This document shows positions 1-8,791 of a stretch of DNA of 64,000 nt, one piece after another. The stretch is from JAHEFU01 sp041395205 (lineage in GTDB: Bacteria; 4484-113; JAFGCY01). A model generated the notes under the pieces. That model was not told where the DNA came from. It saw nothing but the letters and a program-made list of their open reading frames with translations, and searched no databases. The DNA lies in assembly GCA_041395205.1 (NCBI GenBank), contig JAWLAZ010000001.1, positions 558,001 through 622,000 of the forward strand, given 5' to 3'. How positions within the stretch are numbered: the stretch's first letter is position 1; each line of letters opens with the position of its first letter. The position numbers were made by a program, and so were the translations under genes.

Positions 1-1070
1 GCACCGGCCTCGATCAGGGCACCGCTGCCGTCATCACCGGTTTCGAAGCGGAAACTGGCCGGTGACCATTTCTTCTCCGCCAGGCTGGCAGGATCCATCA
101 GCAGGCCTGCGCCGCTCAGACTGTCCGCCTCGTACCAGGCCAGCAGCATTCCGCCGTCCGGGCTGCTGAGCAGGTCATGGCTCAGTCCGTTGTCACCGGT
201 GCAGGTGACGGCCTGAGTGGTCCAGAACCGTCCCTCCTGCCACATGTGGTAGAGCTGGCCGTTGGAGTCGTCATAGTAGCTGACATTCATCGCACCTCCG
301 GCATCCTGCTCCAGGTCCACCCTGCGCGTGGAGCCCTTCACCGTGCCGTCCCAGCCCTTGCGGAAGGCGATGCTGCCTCCAGCCGGCGGGGAGTCGGAGT
401 CCCGGATGGCAATGCTCGCCAGCCTTACATCCGCCCCGGTGACCAGCACCGCCACGGGCAGGTACTCATGCGTGCGGACCGCCCCCGGGGCTGCACTGTC
501 CGCTGCCGCCGCCGCACTGCCGCCGGACTGGGACATGCCCCAGCTCCAGCTCAGGATCTCCCGGCCATCAGTTGCCAGCTGCGGTGCCACCCACTGCCAG
601 CGCCCGCTGTCGTAGTCCGCGATCCCGGCCAGCAGCACGGCGCCCCCGTCAACCGGGCCATCGGGAATCAGTTCCAGGCCGAAGGATCCATGCGGATCAT
701 CCAGCAGGGAAAGGTCGAATTCGTAGAGGGCGCAGGCGTACTCCTGCACCGAGCCTGCCGTCGGGGCGGGGCTGTAGACCGCGACGCTCCCCTCACTGCT
801 CACGCCATTGTTGTACAGTGCGGGGTTGAATCCGGCGCCCTCAAGCTGCAGCAGGGCCGGAATGGTGGATGACTGCCGCGGCCTTTCAGCCGGAACGGCA
901 AGCGCGGGAAACACGCTCCCCGCCTGCAGGTCGCCACTGGCAACCGCCGGCAGGGTGGAATCATGCTGGATGGAGGGGCCGCCGCCACAGGCGGACAGCA
1001 GCACCATGCAGGACATGACGGAAGCAGACACCAGCCGGGGGAAACTGACCCCGGGAAGCGCCTTGGCCAT
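1..1070 (-). CDS. Secreted lipoprotein with YxxGRWxW module (3' end outside window)
   Basis: The gene runs off the left edge; about 356 codons are visible. The start is ATG at 1070, preceded by AGGAGA. The protein opens with a hydrophobic segment ending in LLSAC followed by GGG, a lipoprotein signal peptide with the lipid-bearing Cys near residue 28. Around residues 145-155 it carries DYDSGRWQW, which matches a motif at a similar position in three other lipoproteins of this window (starts 1282, 4259, 18922). After about residue 240 the sequence resembles a repetitive sialidase/BNR or propeller-like fold, with phrases such as NVSYYDDSNGQLYHMW and AWYEAD. It is divergent from the lipoprotein starting at 1282, with 211 bp between them. 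Function unknown; it is likely anchored outside the cytoplasm. An extracellular binding or scaffold role is inference. Confidence 0.85.
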   Translation of the reverse strand, partial: MAKALPGVSFPRLVSASVMSCMVLLSACGGGPSIQHDSTLPAVASGDLQAGSVFPALAVPAERPRQSSTIPALLQLEGAGFNPALYNNGVSSEGSVAVYSPAPTAGSVQEYACALYEFDLSLLDDPHGSFGLELIPDGPVDGGAVLLAGIADYDSGRWQWVAPQLATDGREILSWSWGMSQSGGSAAAAADSAAPGAVRTHEYLPVAVLVTGADVRLASIAIRDSDSPPAGGSIAFRKGWDGTVKGSTRRVDLEQDAGGAMNVSYYDDSNGQLYHMWQEGRFWTTQAVTCTGDNGLSHDLLSSPDGGMLLAWYEADSLSGAGLLMDPASLAEKKWSPASFRFETGDDGSGALIEAG

Positions 1071-1281
1071 GTGCTCTTCTCCTGGCGAGAAACCGATAAT
1101 CAACGCCGAAGGAATCATACCGCCTTGGACTTCGCTTCAAACATCTGACCGCCCCATGTCACCCCATGTCTCCGTTTCATGCCACCGATGTCCTCCCCCC
1201 GAGTGCCGCGCTGGGGAAGAATATGCCCGGCAAGCCCGCCCTGCTGACACAGATATGCAGGCGCGGAAGAAGGACTGGAAC

Positions 1282-3570
1282 ATGTACGATCAGCGAATCC
1301 GGGCAGCGCTGCTGCTGCTCTGCTGCTGCTGCCTGACTGCCTGCGGAGGCGGACGGGACGGCAGCCCGACTGCACTGCTCGCAGGCGCGGAGCAGACACA
1401 GCCTGCCACGCTCAGCGAGGACGCGGCTCTCCTGCAGGAACCGGCGGCCCTTGCCGGACTGCCGCCGCTACCCCTGGAGGCCCCACGCAGCTCATCCGCA
1501 CCACCGAGTGATGCGGACCGGCTCTGCCTCGGCGAGGAATGGGAGAATGCGCTGGCCTCCAACAAGGTGGCCGGTGATGTCTTCAGCCCGGAGTTCGCCG
1601 GAGCCGCGGGCCGTGACCTGAGCGATGCGGCCTATGCGATCTTCCGCTTCAGCAATCTCGCCGAGTACACCGGCAAGAAGCAGCTTGTGCTCGGCTGGAG
1701 CGCGGCCGGGGATACTCCGCAGGATGTGCGGGTCGCGCTTTCCAACTATGCGCTCGGCCGCTGGGAATGGCACAGCATGCCCGCCGGCATGAAGCTGCCG
1801 CTCTCCGGCTTCGCGGACTACGTCAGCCCGGCCGGGAATACCTTTGCGCTCGTGGTCTCGCTGGACAATGGCAACTTCATCCTCGACTATGTGCTGGCCG
1901 GCGGCAGCACCCTGCCGCAGATGCAGGTCACGACTGACCTGGACCCTGACCCCCTGAAGAACATCGCGCCGCGGGTCGTGAGCTTCAATGCCACCGCAAG
2001 CCGCAGCTACGGCGGCAGCCTCACGGGCTTCGACTTCGACTGGGAGGGCGACGGCGTCTGGGACCTGGAGAATGATCCGGACGGGCTGGGTATCCACCAG
2101 TTCCAGGCCGGCAACTACGAAACCCGGGTGCGCGTGACTGACAACCTCGGCCAGCAGGCTGAGCTGAGCATCATCTTCACGGTGATTGATCCGGACAACC
2201 AGCCGCCCACCGCCAGCTTCACCCGCACTCCCACCGGCGGCGATGGCCCGCTCACCGTGCAGTTCGATGCCAGCGGGTCATTTGACGGAATGGGTGGCTA
2301 CATCACCAGGTACGAATGGGACTTCGCCGACGGCGGCGGCTATGAGTACGTCTCCGATTCGCCGGAGGCGGAGTGGACCTTCACGCTGGCCGGTGCCAAC
2401 CAGGTCACCCTGCGCGTGACTGACAACTACCTGGCGACACACAGCGTGACCCTGCCCGTCACGCTCAGCAAGGGCTGGCGGACACAGGGCATCGTCGGAA
2501 ACATGGACACGCGCTACCGTCTGGCAATGTGCACCTCCGGCTCCGGAGTGGACGCCCGCGCCTGTGTCGCCTTCTTCCGCTTCGATGCCAAGGACCTGTG
2601 CTTCGTGCGGGCAATCACCGCCAATGGCAGCACCTGGGCCGGCTACTCCAATCCCGTCTCCACGGCGCTCGACACCGGTTTCTCGCCCAGCATGGACGTG
2701 CTGCCCGGTGGGATCCCGATCATCGCCTATGGCCAGGCCGGCAGCGGTGGCTACGATCTCTACTGCGTCAGCGCTGATGATTTCGCCGCCACCGGCTGGT
2801 CCGCGCCGAGCAAGATCGACGCTGGCAACAACTACGGCATCGGCTCCAGCCTGCGCGTGATCAATACCATCCCCTGCGTGGCGGTCCTTGACCCCACCAA
2901 GTCCAGCGGCACCAGCTACGTGCTGTACTTCCAGGCCAATGACGGCATGGGTACGACCTGGAAGCAGCCGCAGATCGCGCTGATGGCCGCCCCCGGATTT
3001 GATTTCGAGAGTGTCACACTGGGCCGCGCCAGCGATGGGCTCTTCAGGGATCCGATCATCGCCGCCGGCTACCGCACCGGACTGGAGTACAAGGGCACCT
3101 GTTTCACCGCTGCCACCAATATCGACGGCACGAGCTGGGATGCGCCGGCGGTGCGTGATGGCTGGACAAGCCGCGGCAATTTCGTGGATGTGAACGGCCG
3201 TCCGGCCTATGCCGGCTGCGGGCTGGGGCAGTCGGACCCGGCGGGTTACTTCATCCGGTCGCTGGACGGCGATGGCGATGGCTGGCCGGCGGAGCAGACC
3301 GGCTATGCGGACAGCTCGATTGCCAATGTCTGCCTCGTCGTGGACGGCAGGCCGGAAATCTACTACCAGGACGAACCCACGAGCCGCCTGCTGAAGGTCC
3401 GGGCCGGCGATGACGACGCCACGGCCTGGGGCGAACCGGAACTGGTCTGGAACTACATGGGTGAGTACGCCTGCGAACTGAACGGGACCGTGGTGAACGG
3501 CAAGCCCGTGCTGGCCTATGTGTACTGGAATGGCAGCACCAGGGAAATCCGCTGCCTGAGCTGGTACTAG
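1282..3570 (+). CDS. PKD-domain lipoprotein with YxxGRWxW module
   Basis: The reading frame is open further upstream, but ATG 1282 is chosen. AAGGA lies 7 nt before it, and it places a clean lipoprotein signal (hydrophobic run, LTAC box, GGG) at the N terminus. The product is about 762 residues. Residues 90-215 form the N-terminal module with NYALGRWEW near 152-160. One or two PKD-like domains follow at about 220-400, with TGFDFDWEGDG and PLTVQFDASGS matching the PKD signature. The C-terminal 370 residues repeat short units such as GIPIIAYGQAG and GRPAYAGCG and probably form a beta-propeller. It closely parallels the lipoprotein at 18922-20940 in order and content. Probably surface-anchored; substrate unknown. 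Confidence 0.9.
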   Translation: MYDQRIRAALLLLCCCCLTACGGGRDGSPTALLAGAEQTQPATLSEDAALLQEPAALAGLPPLPLEAPRSSSAPPSDADRLCLGEEWENALASNKVAGDVFSPEFAGAAGRDLSDAAYAIFRFSNLAEYTGKKQLVLGWSAAGDTPQDVRVALSNYALGRWEWHSMPAGMKLPLSGFADYVSPAGNTFALVVSLDNGNFILDYVLAGGSTLPQMQVTTDLDPDPLKNIAPRVVSFNATASRSYGGSLTGFDFDWEGDGVWDLENDPDGLGIHQFQAGNYETRVRVTDNLGQQAELSIIFTVIDPDNQPPTASFTRTPTGGDGPLTVQFDASGSFDGMGGYITRYEWDFADGGGYEYVSDSPEAEWTFTLAGANQVTLRVTDNYLATHSVTLPVTLSKGWRTQGIVGNMDTRYRLAMCTSGSGVDARACVAFFRFDAKDLCFVRAITANGSTWAGYSNPVSTALDTGFSPSMDVLPGGIPIIAYGQAGSGGYDLYCVSADDFAATGWSAPSKIDAGNNYGIGSSLRVINTIPCVAVLDPTKSSGTSYVLYFQANDGMGTTWKQPQIALMAAPGFDFESVTLGRASDGLFRDPIIAAGYRTGLEYKGTCFTAATNIDGTSWDAPAVRDGWTSRGNFVDVNGRPAYAGCGLGQSDPAGYFIRSLDGDGDGWPAEQTGYADSSIANVCLVVDGRPEIYYQDEPTSRLLKVRAGDDDATAWGEPELVWNYMGEYACELNGTVVNGKPVLAYVYWNGSTREIRCLSWY

Positions 3571-3593
3571 AGCCGGCGCTATGATTGCAGGGC

Positions 3594-4148
3594 ATGCCGC
3601 TCTGCACTGACTGCACACGGATGGGCTGCGGCCGTTGCCGCCTGGCTGGCAACGGCCCGGCTGCGCTCAGGCGCGAAGCCTCACCCTTCGCGTTGGCGCA
3701 TGACATCCCCGTGGACTTCCGCAGCCATGAGCGCCGCGAGCCCTATTTCCCGCTGCTCTGCGAAACCCGGCGCGTGCTGCTGGCCCAGACGCCGGGCTAC
3801 TGGCGAAGCGGGATGCTCATGGCGCTGGCGACGGTCAGCTTCCGCGTGATTCCGATGTTCGCCGATCAGGCTCGCGGCATCCGCAATCCGCGCGGGCATA
3901 CGATTCCGCTGCTGACGAATACGATCCGCCTGCGCGAGGATGTCGCGCGGGGCAGTACCGCCGCTGACGTGCAGCTGCTGCTGCACGAACTGGCGCACCG
4001 CTGCGGAGCCGTGCTGCCGGAGTGGAAACTCTGGTTCCCCTGGTGGTTCAGCCAGGAGGAGATCTACGGCCGGCGCGTCAATGCGGCGGACGCGATCTCG
4101 ATGGCGATGCTGGAGCACTACTGCAGGGTCCTGCGCTGGCCGGATTGA
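3594..4148 (+). CDS. Hypothetical protein with N-terminal Cys pairs and HELAH motif
   Basis: About 184 residues, not recognised as a named family. The N terminus has two Cys pairs (CTDC, then CGRC), possibly a small zinc-binding knuckle. HELAH at about residues 131-135 matches the HExxH core of zinc metallopeptidases and sits in a helix-like stretch (LLLHELAHRCG). An aromatic segment WFPWWF and a possible third ligand in the C-terminal helix (MLEHYC) follow. There is no signal peptide, so it is probably cytoplasmic. ATG 3594 is preferred to an in-frame TTG at 3585, because the TATGAT box at 3580-3585 would place the TTG at or inside the -10 element. It lies 23 bp after the preceding lipoprotein stop. 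Peptidase activity is inference from the motif alone. Confidence 0.7.
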   Translation: MPLCTDCTRMGCGRCRLAGNGPAALRREASPFALAHDIPVDFRSHERREPYFPLLCETRRVLLAQTPGYWRSGMLMALATVSFRVIPMFADQARGIRNPRGHTIPLLTNTIRLREDVARGSTAADVQLLLHELAHRCGAVLPEWKLWFPWWFSQEEIYGRRVNAADAISMAMLEHYCRVLRWPD

Positions 4149-4188
4149 AGTTTTCAGCCATAATATAGAAGATATACAGGATACGTTA

Positions 4189-4194
4189 TATACT
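4189..4194 (+). promoter_or_regulatory. AT-rich promoter region with -10-like TATACT
   Basis: The 4150-4200 stretch is extremely AT-rich for this genome and contains TATACT at 4189-4194, about 65 bp upstream of the lipoprotein start at 4259. No good -35 is visible at 17 bp. A similar block (GATATATA...GGTATACAATATAG, 18832-18855) precedes the PKD lipoprotein at 18922. The two may share a promoter type. Confidence 0.4.
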
Positions 4195-4258
4195 ATATAT
4201 GTCCGGGGTGTTGCGCAAGTCCCGCTCCGGACCTGCGGGGCGGGCGAAGGAGGCAAGC

Positions 4259-6988
4259 ATGTCCCCGCACCGGTTCTCTCCTGCGATACTGTCCCTGCTG
4301 CTGGCCCTGGCAGCCTGCGCCGGCCAGCCCCTCACGGATCCTGCTCCGCTGCCGGAAGTCACGACTACAACCATGCCCATGGCTCTGCCCCAGGATGCGC
4401 TGCAGCCCTGGGAAACCGCCAGCCCCCACGGCACACGGGCACTCTCCACCGGAACGGAGCTGCAGAGCGGCAGCCAGCGCTTCCTCGAAGGCGGCAGCGT
4501 GGCTGACAATGGACTGGCCGCACGGCTGGAAGGCCAGCCCGGCGCACCGGCCTGGGCCATGTACCGCCTGCCGCTTGCCGGACAGCTCCCCGGTGTCGTC
4601 AGCGTGGATGCCAATCTGCAGCCGGGAGCCGGGATCATGCTCGGGCTGGCGGATTACGCGACAGGCCGCTGGCGCTGGTCCGGACCCTACAGCGAGGGCC
4701 AGCTGCGCCTCAGCGTGGCGGACCTGCCGGGTCTGCGCAGTCCATCTGGCAATCTGTTCGTGGTGGCACTGGCAACTCCGGGTTCCGTCATGGACCTGGT
4801 CTGTGTGGGCGTTGATGGCGCGGACCCGCTGGACGGCACAGCACCGCCCGTACCCCAGGGGCTCAGCGTGCAGGGCCTGCCCGGAGCCCTGCGCCTGAGC
4901 TGGGATCCCGTTTCCGCCCCGGACCTCGCCGGCTACCGCGTCTACTGGTCGCATGCATCCTTCATCAATCCGCAGTCGGCAGCCGTCCACAGCCTGCCGC
5001 TGCTGACAGGCCGCACTGAACTGCAGCTGCCCATGGAACCGCGCCGCTGCTGGCTGCGCCTTGCCAGTGTGGACATTTCCGGCAATCTCTCCGCCGCTTC
5101 GGACATGCTTTCAGTGCTGCCTCTGCCCGGTGCTCCGCCCGCACTGCGGATCAGCGCCAGTGCGCCATCGGCAGCGCTCGGGGATAGTCTGAGCCTGCTG
5201 CTGGAGGGCGCTGCCAGCTACGATGTCGACACTGATGGCAACGGCAGCTGGGACCTGCCGGGCCAGTCATCGGGAGGCGTCCTGCTGGATACACCCCTCC
5301 CCGGAGTGCTGCGGCCCGCCGTGCGTGCCCGCGATGCCGGCGGCACGGCCGAGGCCCAGGCGGTACTGAGCGTACTGATCTCCGCCAACAGCCGCCCCGT
5401 GGCCGTTGCCAGCGCCGATCCGGTCTCTGGCCAGGCTCCGCTCAGTGTGCAGTTCGATGCCACGCAGTCCACGGACTTCGATGGCAGCATCACCGGCGGC
5501 GGCTGGGACTTCGACGGCGACGGGACCTACGACAGCTGGTCGGATGACGACTTCGCCTCCCTCGCCCTGGTCAGTCACGTCTACACCGCACCGGGTCTGT
5601 ACAACGCGCGGCTGCGGGTCACCGACGACGCCGGCTACTGGGATATTGACAGCCTGGCAATCCTCGTCACAGGCGTGGATCCCGCCAATCAGCCGCCCCA
5701 GGCCGTGCTCAGCGCCGACCGTACCTCCACGCTCGCACCCTTCCTGATCCGCTTCGACGGCAGTGCCAGCCTCGATCCGGATGGCAGCATCCTGCTCTAC
5801 GAATGGGATCCCGATGGCGACGGCAGTTTCGAGGAATCCGGCCCGACGCCATTCTGCAGCTACAGCTATCCCCTGCGTGGCAACTACACGGCCCTGCTGC
5901 GAGTCACGGACAACGGCGGCCGCACTGCCAGCGTCAGCCTGCCGGTCTGCCTGCCCGGACCGCACAGCATGGACGGACTGGACCGGCACATGCAGCGCCG
6001 CAGCCCCTACAGCGGGCCGGACAGCCCCGGCCTGAAATGGCAATATGATGCAGGCGCCTCCGTGGTCAGCGCCAGTCCGGCCATCGGTGCTGACGGCACG
6101 GTCTACATCGGCAGTGACAACGGGGAGCTGCTGGCGCTCAGGCCGGATGGAACACGGCTCTGGGGCTACACCGTTCCCAGCTGGATCGAGACCACGCCGT
6201 CCATTGCCGACGACGGAACACTGCTTGTTGGCTGCGGTGACGGCAAGCTCTATGTGATCGGAGCCGCCGGCAGCCTGCGCGGCTCATTCAGCACCGGCGA
6301 CTGGATCACCGGCGGTACCACCATTGATGCCGGAGGCAGGGCCTATATCCCCAGCCGGGACGGTACGCTGCGGGCCCTGCGCCCAGATGGCTCGCTGCTC
6401 TGGACTTATCCAACCGCCGGCGCGCTGCATGCCGCAGTCGCTCTCGATGCAGCCGGCAACATCTACCTGCCATCCTCTGACAACAATCTCCACTGCCTGG
6501 ATTCCATCGGCCGGCTGCGCTGGAGCTTCCCGGCAGCTGACGACCTGCGCAGCAGCCCGGCGATCGGTGACGACGGCAGCATCTACTGCACCAGCCTGGA
6601 TGGCAAGCTCTACAGCCTGAATCCGCAGGGCGTTGCCAACTGGTCCTACAGCGCCGGTGGCTCCATCCACAGCGCACCCGCCCTCGCCGCTGACGGCACG
6701 ATCCACTTCGGCAGCACGGACAACTACCTGTACGCGATCAACCCGGATGGCAGCCTGCGCTGGCGCTACCTGAGCGGCGGCGACATCATGGCTGACCCGC
6801 TGGTGGATGCGCGCGGGGTGGTCTACATCGGCAGTCTGGACAACTTCATGCATGCGGTGTCCGCGGACGGCGAACTGCTCTGGAGCTATGAAACGGGGCA
6901 TGATGTGCGCGGCAATGCGGCAATCGATGCCCAGGGCCGGCTGTACTTCGGCAGCTGGGATACGAACATCTACTGCCTCGGCGACTGA
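4259..6988 (+). CDS. FN3-PKD-PKD-beta-propeller lipoprotein
   Basis: ATG 4259 is chosen over an in-frame ATG at 4199 because AAGGAGG lies 5 nt upstream and the N terminus becomes a lipoprotein signal (LALAAC). The product is about 909 residues. Order: YxxGRWxW module (DYATGRWRW near 130-138); a fibronectin-III-like domain (about 200-290, LSVQGLPGALRLSWDPV); two PKD domains (about 375-570, with FDATQSTDFDG and FDGSASLDPDG); then eight or so PQQ-type propeller repeats of the form DGTVYIGSDNGELLALRPDG from about 590 to the C terminus. SPYSGP precedes the first blade, a phrase recurring before propellers in the other paralogues. No catalytic motif is visible. A cell-surface binding or structural role is inferred. 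Confidence 0.93.
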   Translation: MSPHRFSPAILSLLLALAACAGQPLTDPAPLPEVTTTTMPMALPQDALQPWETASPHGTRALSTGTELQSGSQRFLEGGSVADNGLAARLEGQPGAPAWAMYRLPLAGQLPGVVSVDANLQPGAGIMLGLADYATGRWRWSGPYSEGQLRLSVADLPGLRSPSGNLFVVALATPGSVMDLVCVGVDGADPLDGTAPPVPQGLSVQGLPGALRLSWDPVSAPDLAGYRVYWSHASFINPQSAAVHSLPLLTGRTELQLPMEPRRCWLRLASVDISGNLSAASDMLSVLPLPGAPPALRISASAPSAALGDSLSLLLEGAASYDVDTDGNGSWDLPGQSSGGVLLDTPLPGVLRPAVRARDAGGTAEAQAVLSVLISANSRPVAVASADPVSGQAPLSVQFDATQSTDFDGSITGGGWDFDGDGTYDSWSDDDFASLALVSHVYTAPGLYNARLRVTDDAGYWDIDSLAILVTGVDPANQPPQAVLSADRTSTLAPFLIRFDGSASLDPDGSILLYEWDPDGDGSFEESGPTPFCSYSYPLRGNYTALLRVTDNGGRTASVSLPVCLPGPHSMDGLDRHMQRRSPYSGPDSPGLKWQYDAGASVVSASPAIGADGTVYIGSDNGELLALRPDGTRLWGYTVPSWIETTPSIADDGTLLVGCGDGKLYVIGAAGSLRGSFSTGDWITGGTTIDAGGRAYIPSRDGTLRALRPDGSLLWTYPTAGALHAAVALDAAGNIYLPSSDNNLHCLDSIGRLRWSFPAADDLRSSPAIGDDGSIYCTSLDGKLYSLNPQGVANWSYSAGGSIHSAPALAADGTIHFGSTDNYLYAINPDGSLRWRYLSGGDIMADPLVDARGVVYIGSLDNFMHAVSADGELLWSYETGHDVRGNAAIDAQGRLYFGSWDTNIYCLGD

Positions 6989-7032
6989 GGCGTTAGCGGA
7001 ATGTGATGAAAGTGTGGACCAGGCTGCCCGGC

Positions 7033-8010
7033 TCAGCCCGCCGCTGCGGACTTGCCGAAGGCTGCACCGCACAGCTCCTCGGACAACTCCCAGAGCCTGG
7101 CGGCATTGGCGGGATCCACGGCATAGGAGGCCAGACCCTGCGCTGATGCCGGGTCGTCATTGATCTCCGCCAGCCGGCAGTCCGCCAGGTAGCGTCCGCC
7201 CAGCCCCTCCAGCTCCGGGGCCGTGGCCGCATAGCAGCTCGTGGCCGCGCCCATCGGGATGCTCTTGATCAGGGTGTCCGTATCCTGGATGCGCGCCATC
7301 ACCTGCTCGATGTCCTGCTCGGACATATGCCGCCCCAGCTCCGTGATGATCGCACCGGGATGCACGGCGAAGGCCCGCAGGCCCTGCGCTGCGAAGCGCC
7401 GGTCCAGCTCCACGGCATGCAGGATGTTGGCGGTCTTGGCCTGGCCGTAGGCCAGCCACTTGTCATAGCCGCGCTGTTCGAAGCCGATGTCGTCAAACTG
7501 CACCGGGGAGAAGCGGTGCCCGCGCGAACTGAGGTTGACAACGCGCGCGGAACCCGAGCGCAGCAGCGCCGGCAGCAGCAGCCCCGTGAACAGGAAATGC
7601 CCGAGGTGGTTCGTGCCGAACTGCATTTCATGGCCGTCAGCCGTATGCCCGAAGGGGCAGGCCATCACCCCGGCATTGTTGATCAGGAGGTCCAGCCTGT
7701 CATGCCTGGACAGGAACTCCGCCGCCGCACTGCGCACGGCAGCCAGCGAACCCAGCTCCAGCTGCAGCAGCTCCACCGCTTCGTTGCCGGTCGACCGGCG
7801 GATCTCCGCCGCCACCTCTTCGCCCTTCTGCATGTTGCGCAGGGCCATCACCACATACGCGCCACGCGCTGCCAGGGCCCGCGCCGTCTCGGCCCCGATC
7901 CCGCTGGATGCGCCGGTGACCAGTACGAGCCTGCCATGCAGGTCGATCCCATCCAGCACCTCATCCGCCGTCGTCGTCGGGCCGAAGCCCGTCCTGTCAA
8001 TGCTTTCCAT
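7033..8010 (-). CDS. Short-chain dehydrogenase/reductase (SDR family)
   Basis: About 325 residues, cytoplasmic NAD(P)-dependent oxidoreductase of the retinol-dehydrogenase/WWOX-like SDR subgroup. The dinucleotide motif TGASSGIG is at residues 32-39, followed by INNAG, VVNLSS (catalytic Ser) and YGQAK (YxxxK catalytic pair). Substrate cannot be deduced. Start ATG 8010 is preferred over an upstream GTG at 8040 because GGAGG lies 5 nt before it; the GTG start would overlap the tetR stop. The gene follows the TetR regulator by 17 bp in the same direction and is probably co-transcribed from the operator-controlled promoter near 8714-8742. Confidence 0.92.
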   Translation of the reverse strand: MESIDRTGFGPTTTADEVLDGIDLHGRLVLVTGASSGIGAETARALAARGAYVVMALRNMQKGEEVAAEIRRSTGNEAVELLQLELGSLAAVRSAAAEFLSRHDRLDLLINNAGVMACPFGHTADGHEMQFGTNHLGHFLFTGLLLPALLRSGSARVVNLSSRGHRFSPVQFDDIGFEQRGYDKWLAYGQAKTANILHAVELDRRFAAQGLRAFAVHPGAIITELGRHMSEQDIEQVMARIQDTDTLIKSIPMGAATSCYAATAPELEGLGGRYLADCRLAEINDDPASAQGLASYAVDPANAARLWELSEELCGAAFGKSAAAG

Positions 8011-8027
8011 GTTTGCCTCCGTTGTCA

Positions 8028-8696
8028 TTACTGATTGCACAGGCCCCTGATCAGGGCGCTGCCCGCCTTCTCCAGTCTCTCGCCGACATCCATCCGCATG
8101 CCCTGCAGGCGCGGATGCTGCATCACGCGCTGCACCGTTTCGTTCGGTTCGCAGGACTGCGCCATGCCGGCCACCAGCGCGTGGAAGCCCAGCGTCAGGA
8201 GCGGCATCGCATCCGCCGGCAGTTCCGGCAGTACGCGCCGCAGTGCCGCTTCCAGCAGCGCCAGGTCGTCCAGCATCCCGAGCTTGAAGCGCAGGATCGC
8301 CTCCTCGCTGCTGTTGCGCTCCAGCACATTGCCAAGCATCGGCATCAGCTTCAGAAGCAGGCTGCGCTGCAATGTCTGCCGGGTCAGCCCCGCCGCCACC
8401 GCATCCGCTCCGCAGTCCGGCCTGAGCGCATCAAGCTCCTCCGCCATGCTCCGGAACCAGCCGCAGGTCTCCTCGGCATAGATCTCGAGGAAGATCTCCT
8501 CCAGCGAGCCGAAGTAGCGGTAGAGATTGCTCTTGGTGAAGCCGGCGCGGCGCGCCAGCTCATTGAGGCTCAGCTCCCGGAAATCCCGTTCCGCAAGCAT
8601 CTCCCGCGCAGTGGCGAGGATCGCCCGTCGACGCTCCTCAATCTGCTCGGGCTGCCGCGCCCGGACCCAGTCCTGCTGTTCCTGCTTGCTCATCAT
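8028..8696 (-). CDS. TetR/AcrR-family transcriptional regulator
   Basis: About 222 residues. The N-terminal TetR helix-turn-helix is clear: RRRAILATAREMLAERDF, then LSLNELARRAGFTKSNLYRYF at about residues 22-65. The C-terminal ligand-binding domain is helical and divergent, so the inducer is unknown. It is the first gene of a two-gene operon with the SDR dehydrogenase. Its promoter carries a palindromic site between -35 and -10, so self-repression relieved by an SDR substrate or related compound is likely (inference). Confidence 0.93.
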   Translation of the reverse strand: MMSKQEQQDWVRARQPEQIEERRRAILATAREMLAERDFRELSLNELARRAGFTKSNLYRYFGSLEEIFLEIYAEETCGWFRSMAEELDALRPDCGADAVAAGLTRQTLQRSLLLKLMPMLGNVLERNSSEEAILRFKLGMLDDLALLEAALRRVLPELPADAMPLLTLGFHALVAGMAQSCEPNETVQRVMQHPRLQGMRMDVGERLEKAGSALIRGLCNQ

Positions 8697-8700
8697 AAGA

Positions 8701-8742
8701 GACTGATGGTCTATTATTAACAGACCACTGGTCCCTTGTCAA
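8701..8742 (-). promoter_or_regulatory. tetR-sdr promoter with operator in the spacer
   Basis: On the minus strand: TTGACA (8742-8737), a 17-bp spacer, then TAATAA (8719-8714), a near-consensus sigma-70 promoter. GACCACTGGTC at 8723-8733 (5-bp arms about one base) fills the spacer. A related copy, GACTGATGGTC at 8701-8711, lies just downstream of the -10. Two TetR-dimer-sized sites 22 bp apart overlapping the promoter fit autorepression. Confidence 0.75.
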
Positions 8743-8791
8743 GGATGTGCAGGAAATTGCCTGAGAATTAGTGTGACTCGGCAGGCAGATA

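Noticed and set aside
2278..3618. 446-codon minus-strand ORF
   Set aside because: Antisense to a well-supported lipoprotein; His/Arg/Ala-rich composition of a high-GC shadow frame, no motif.
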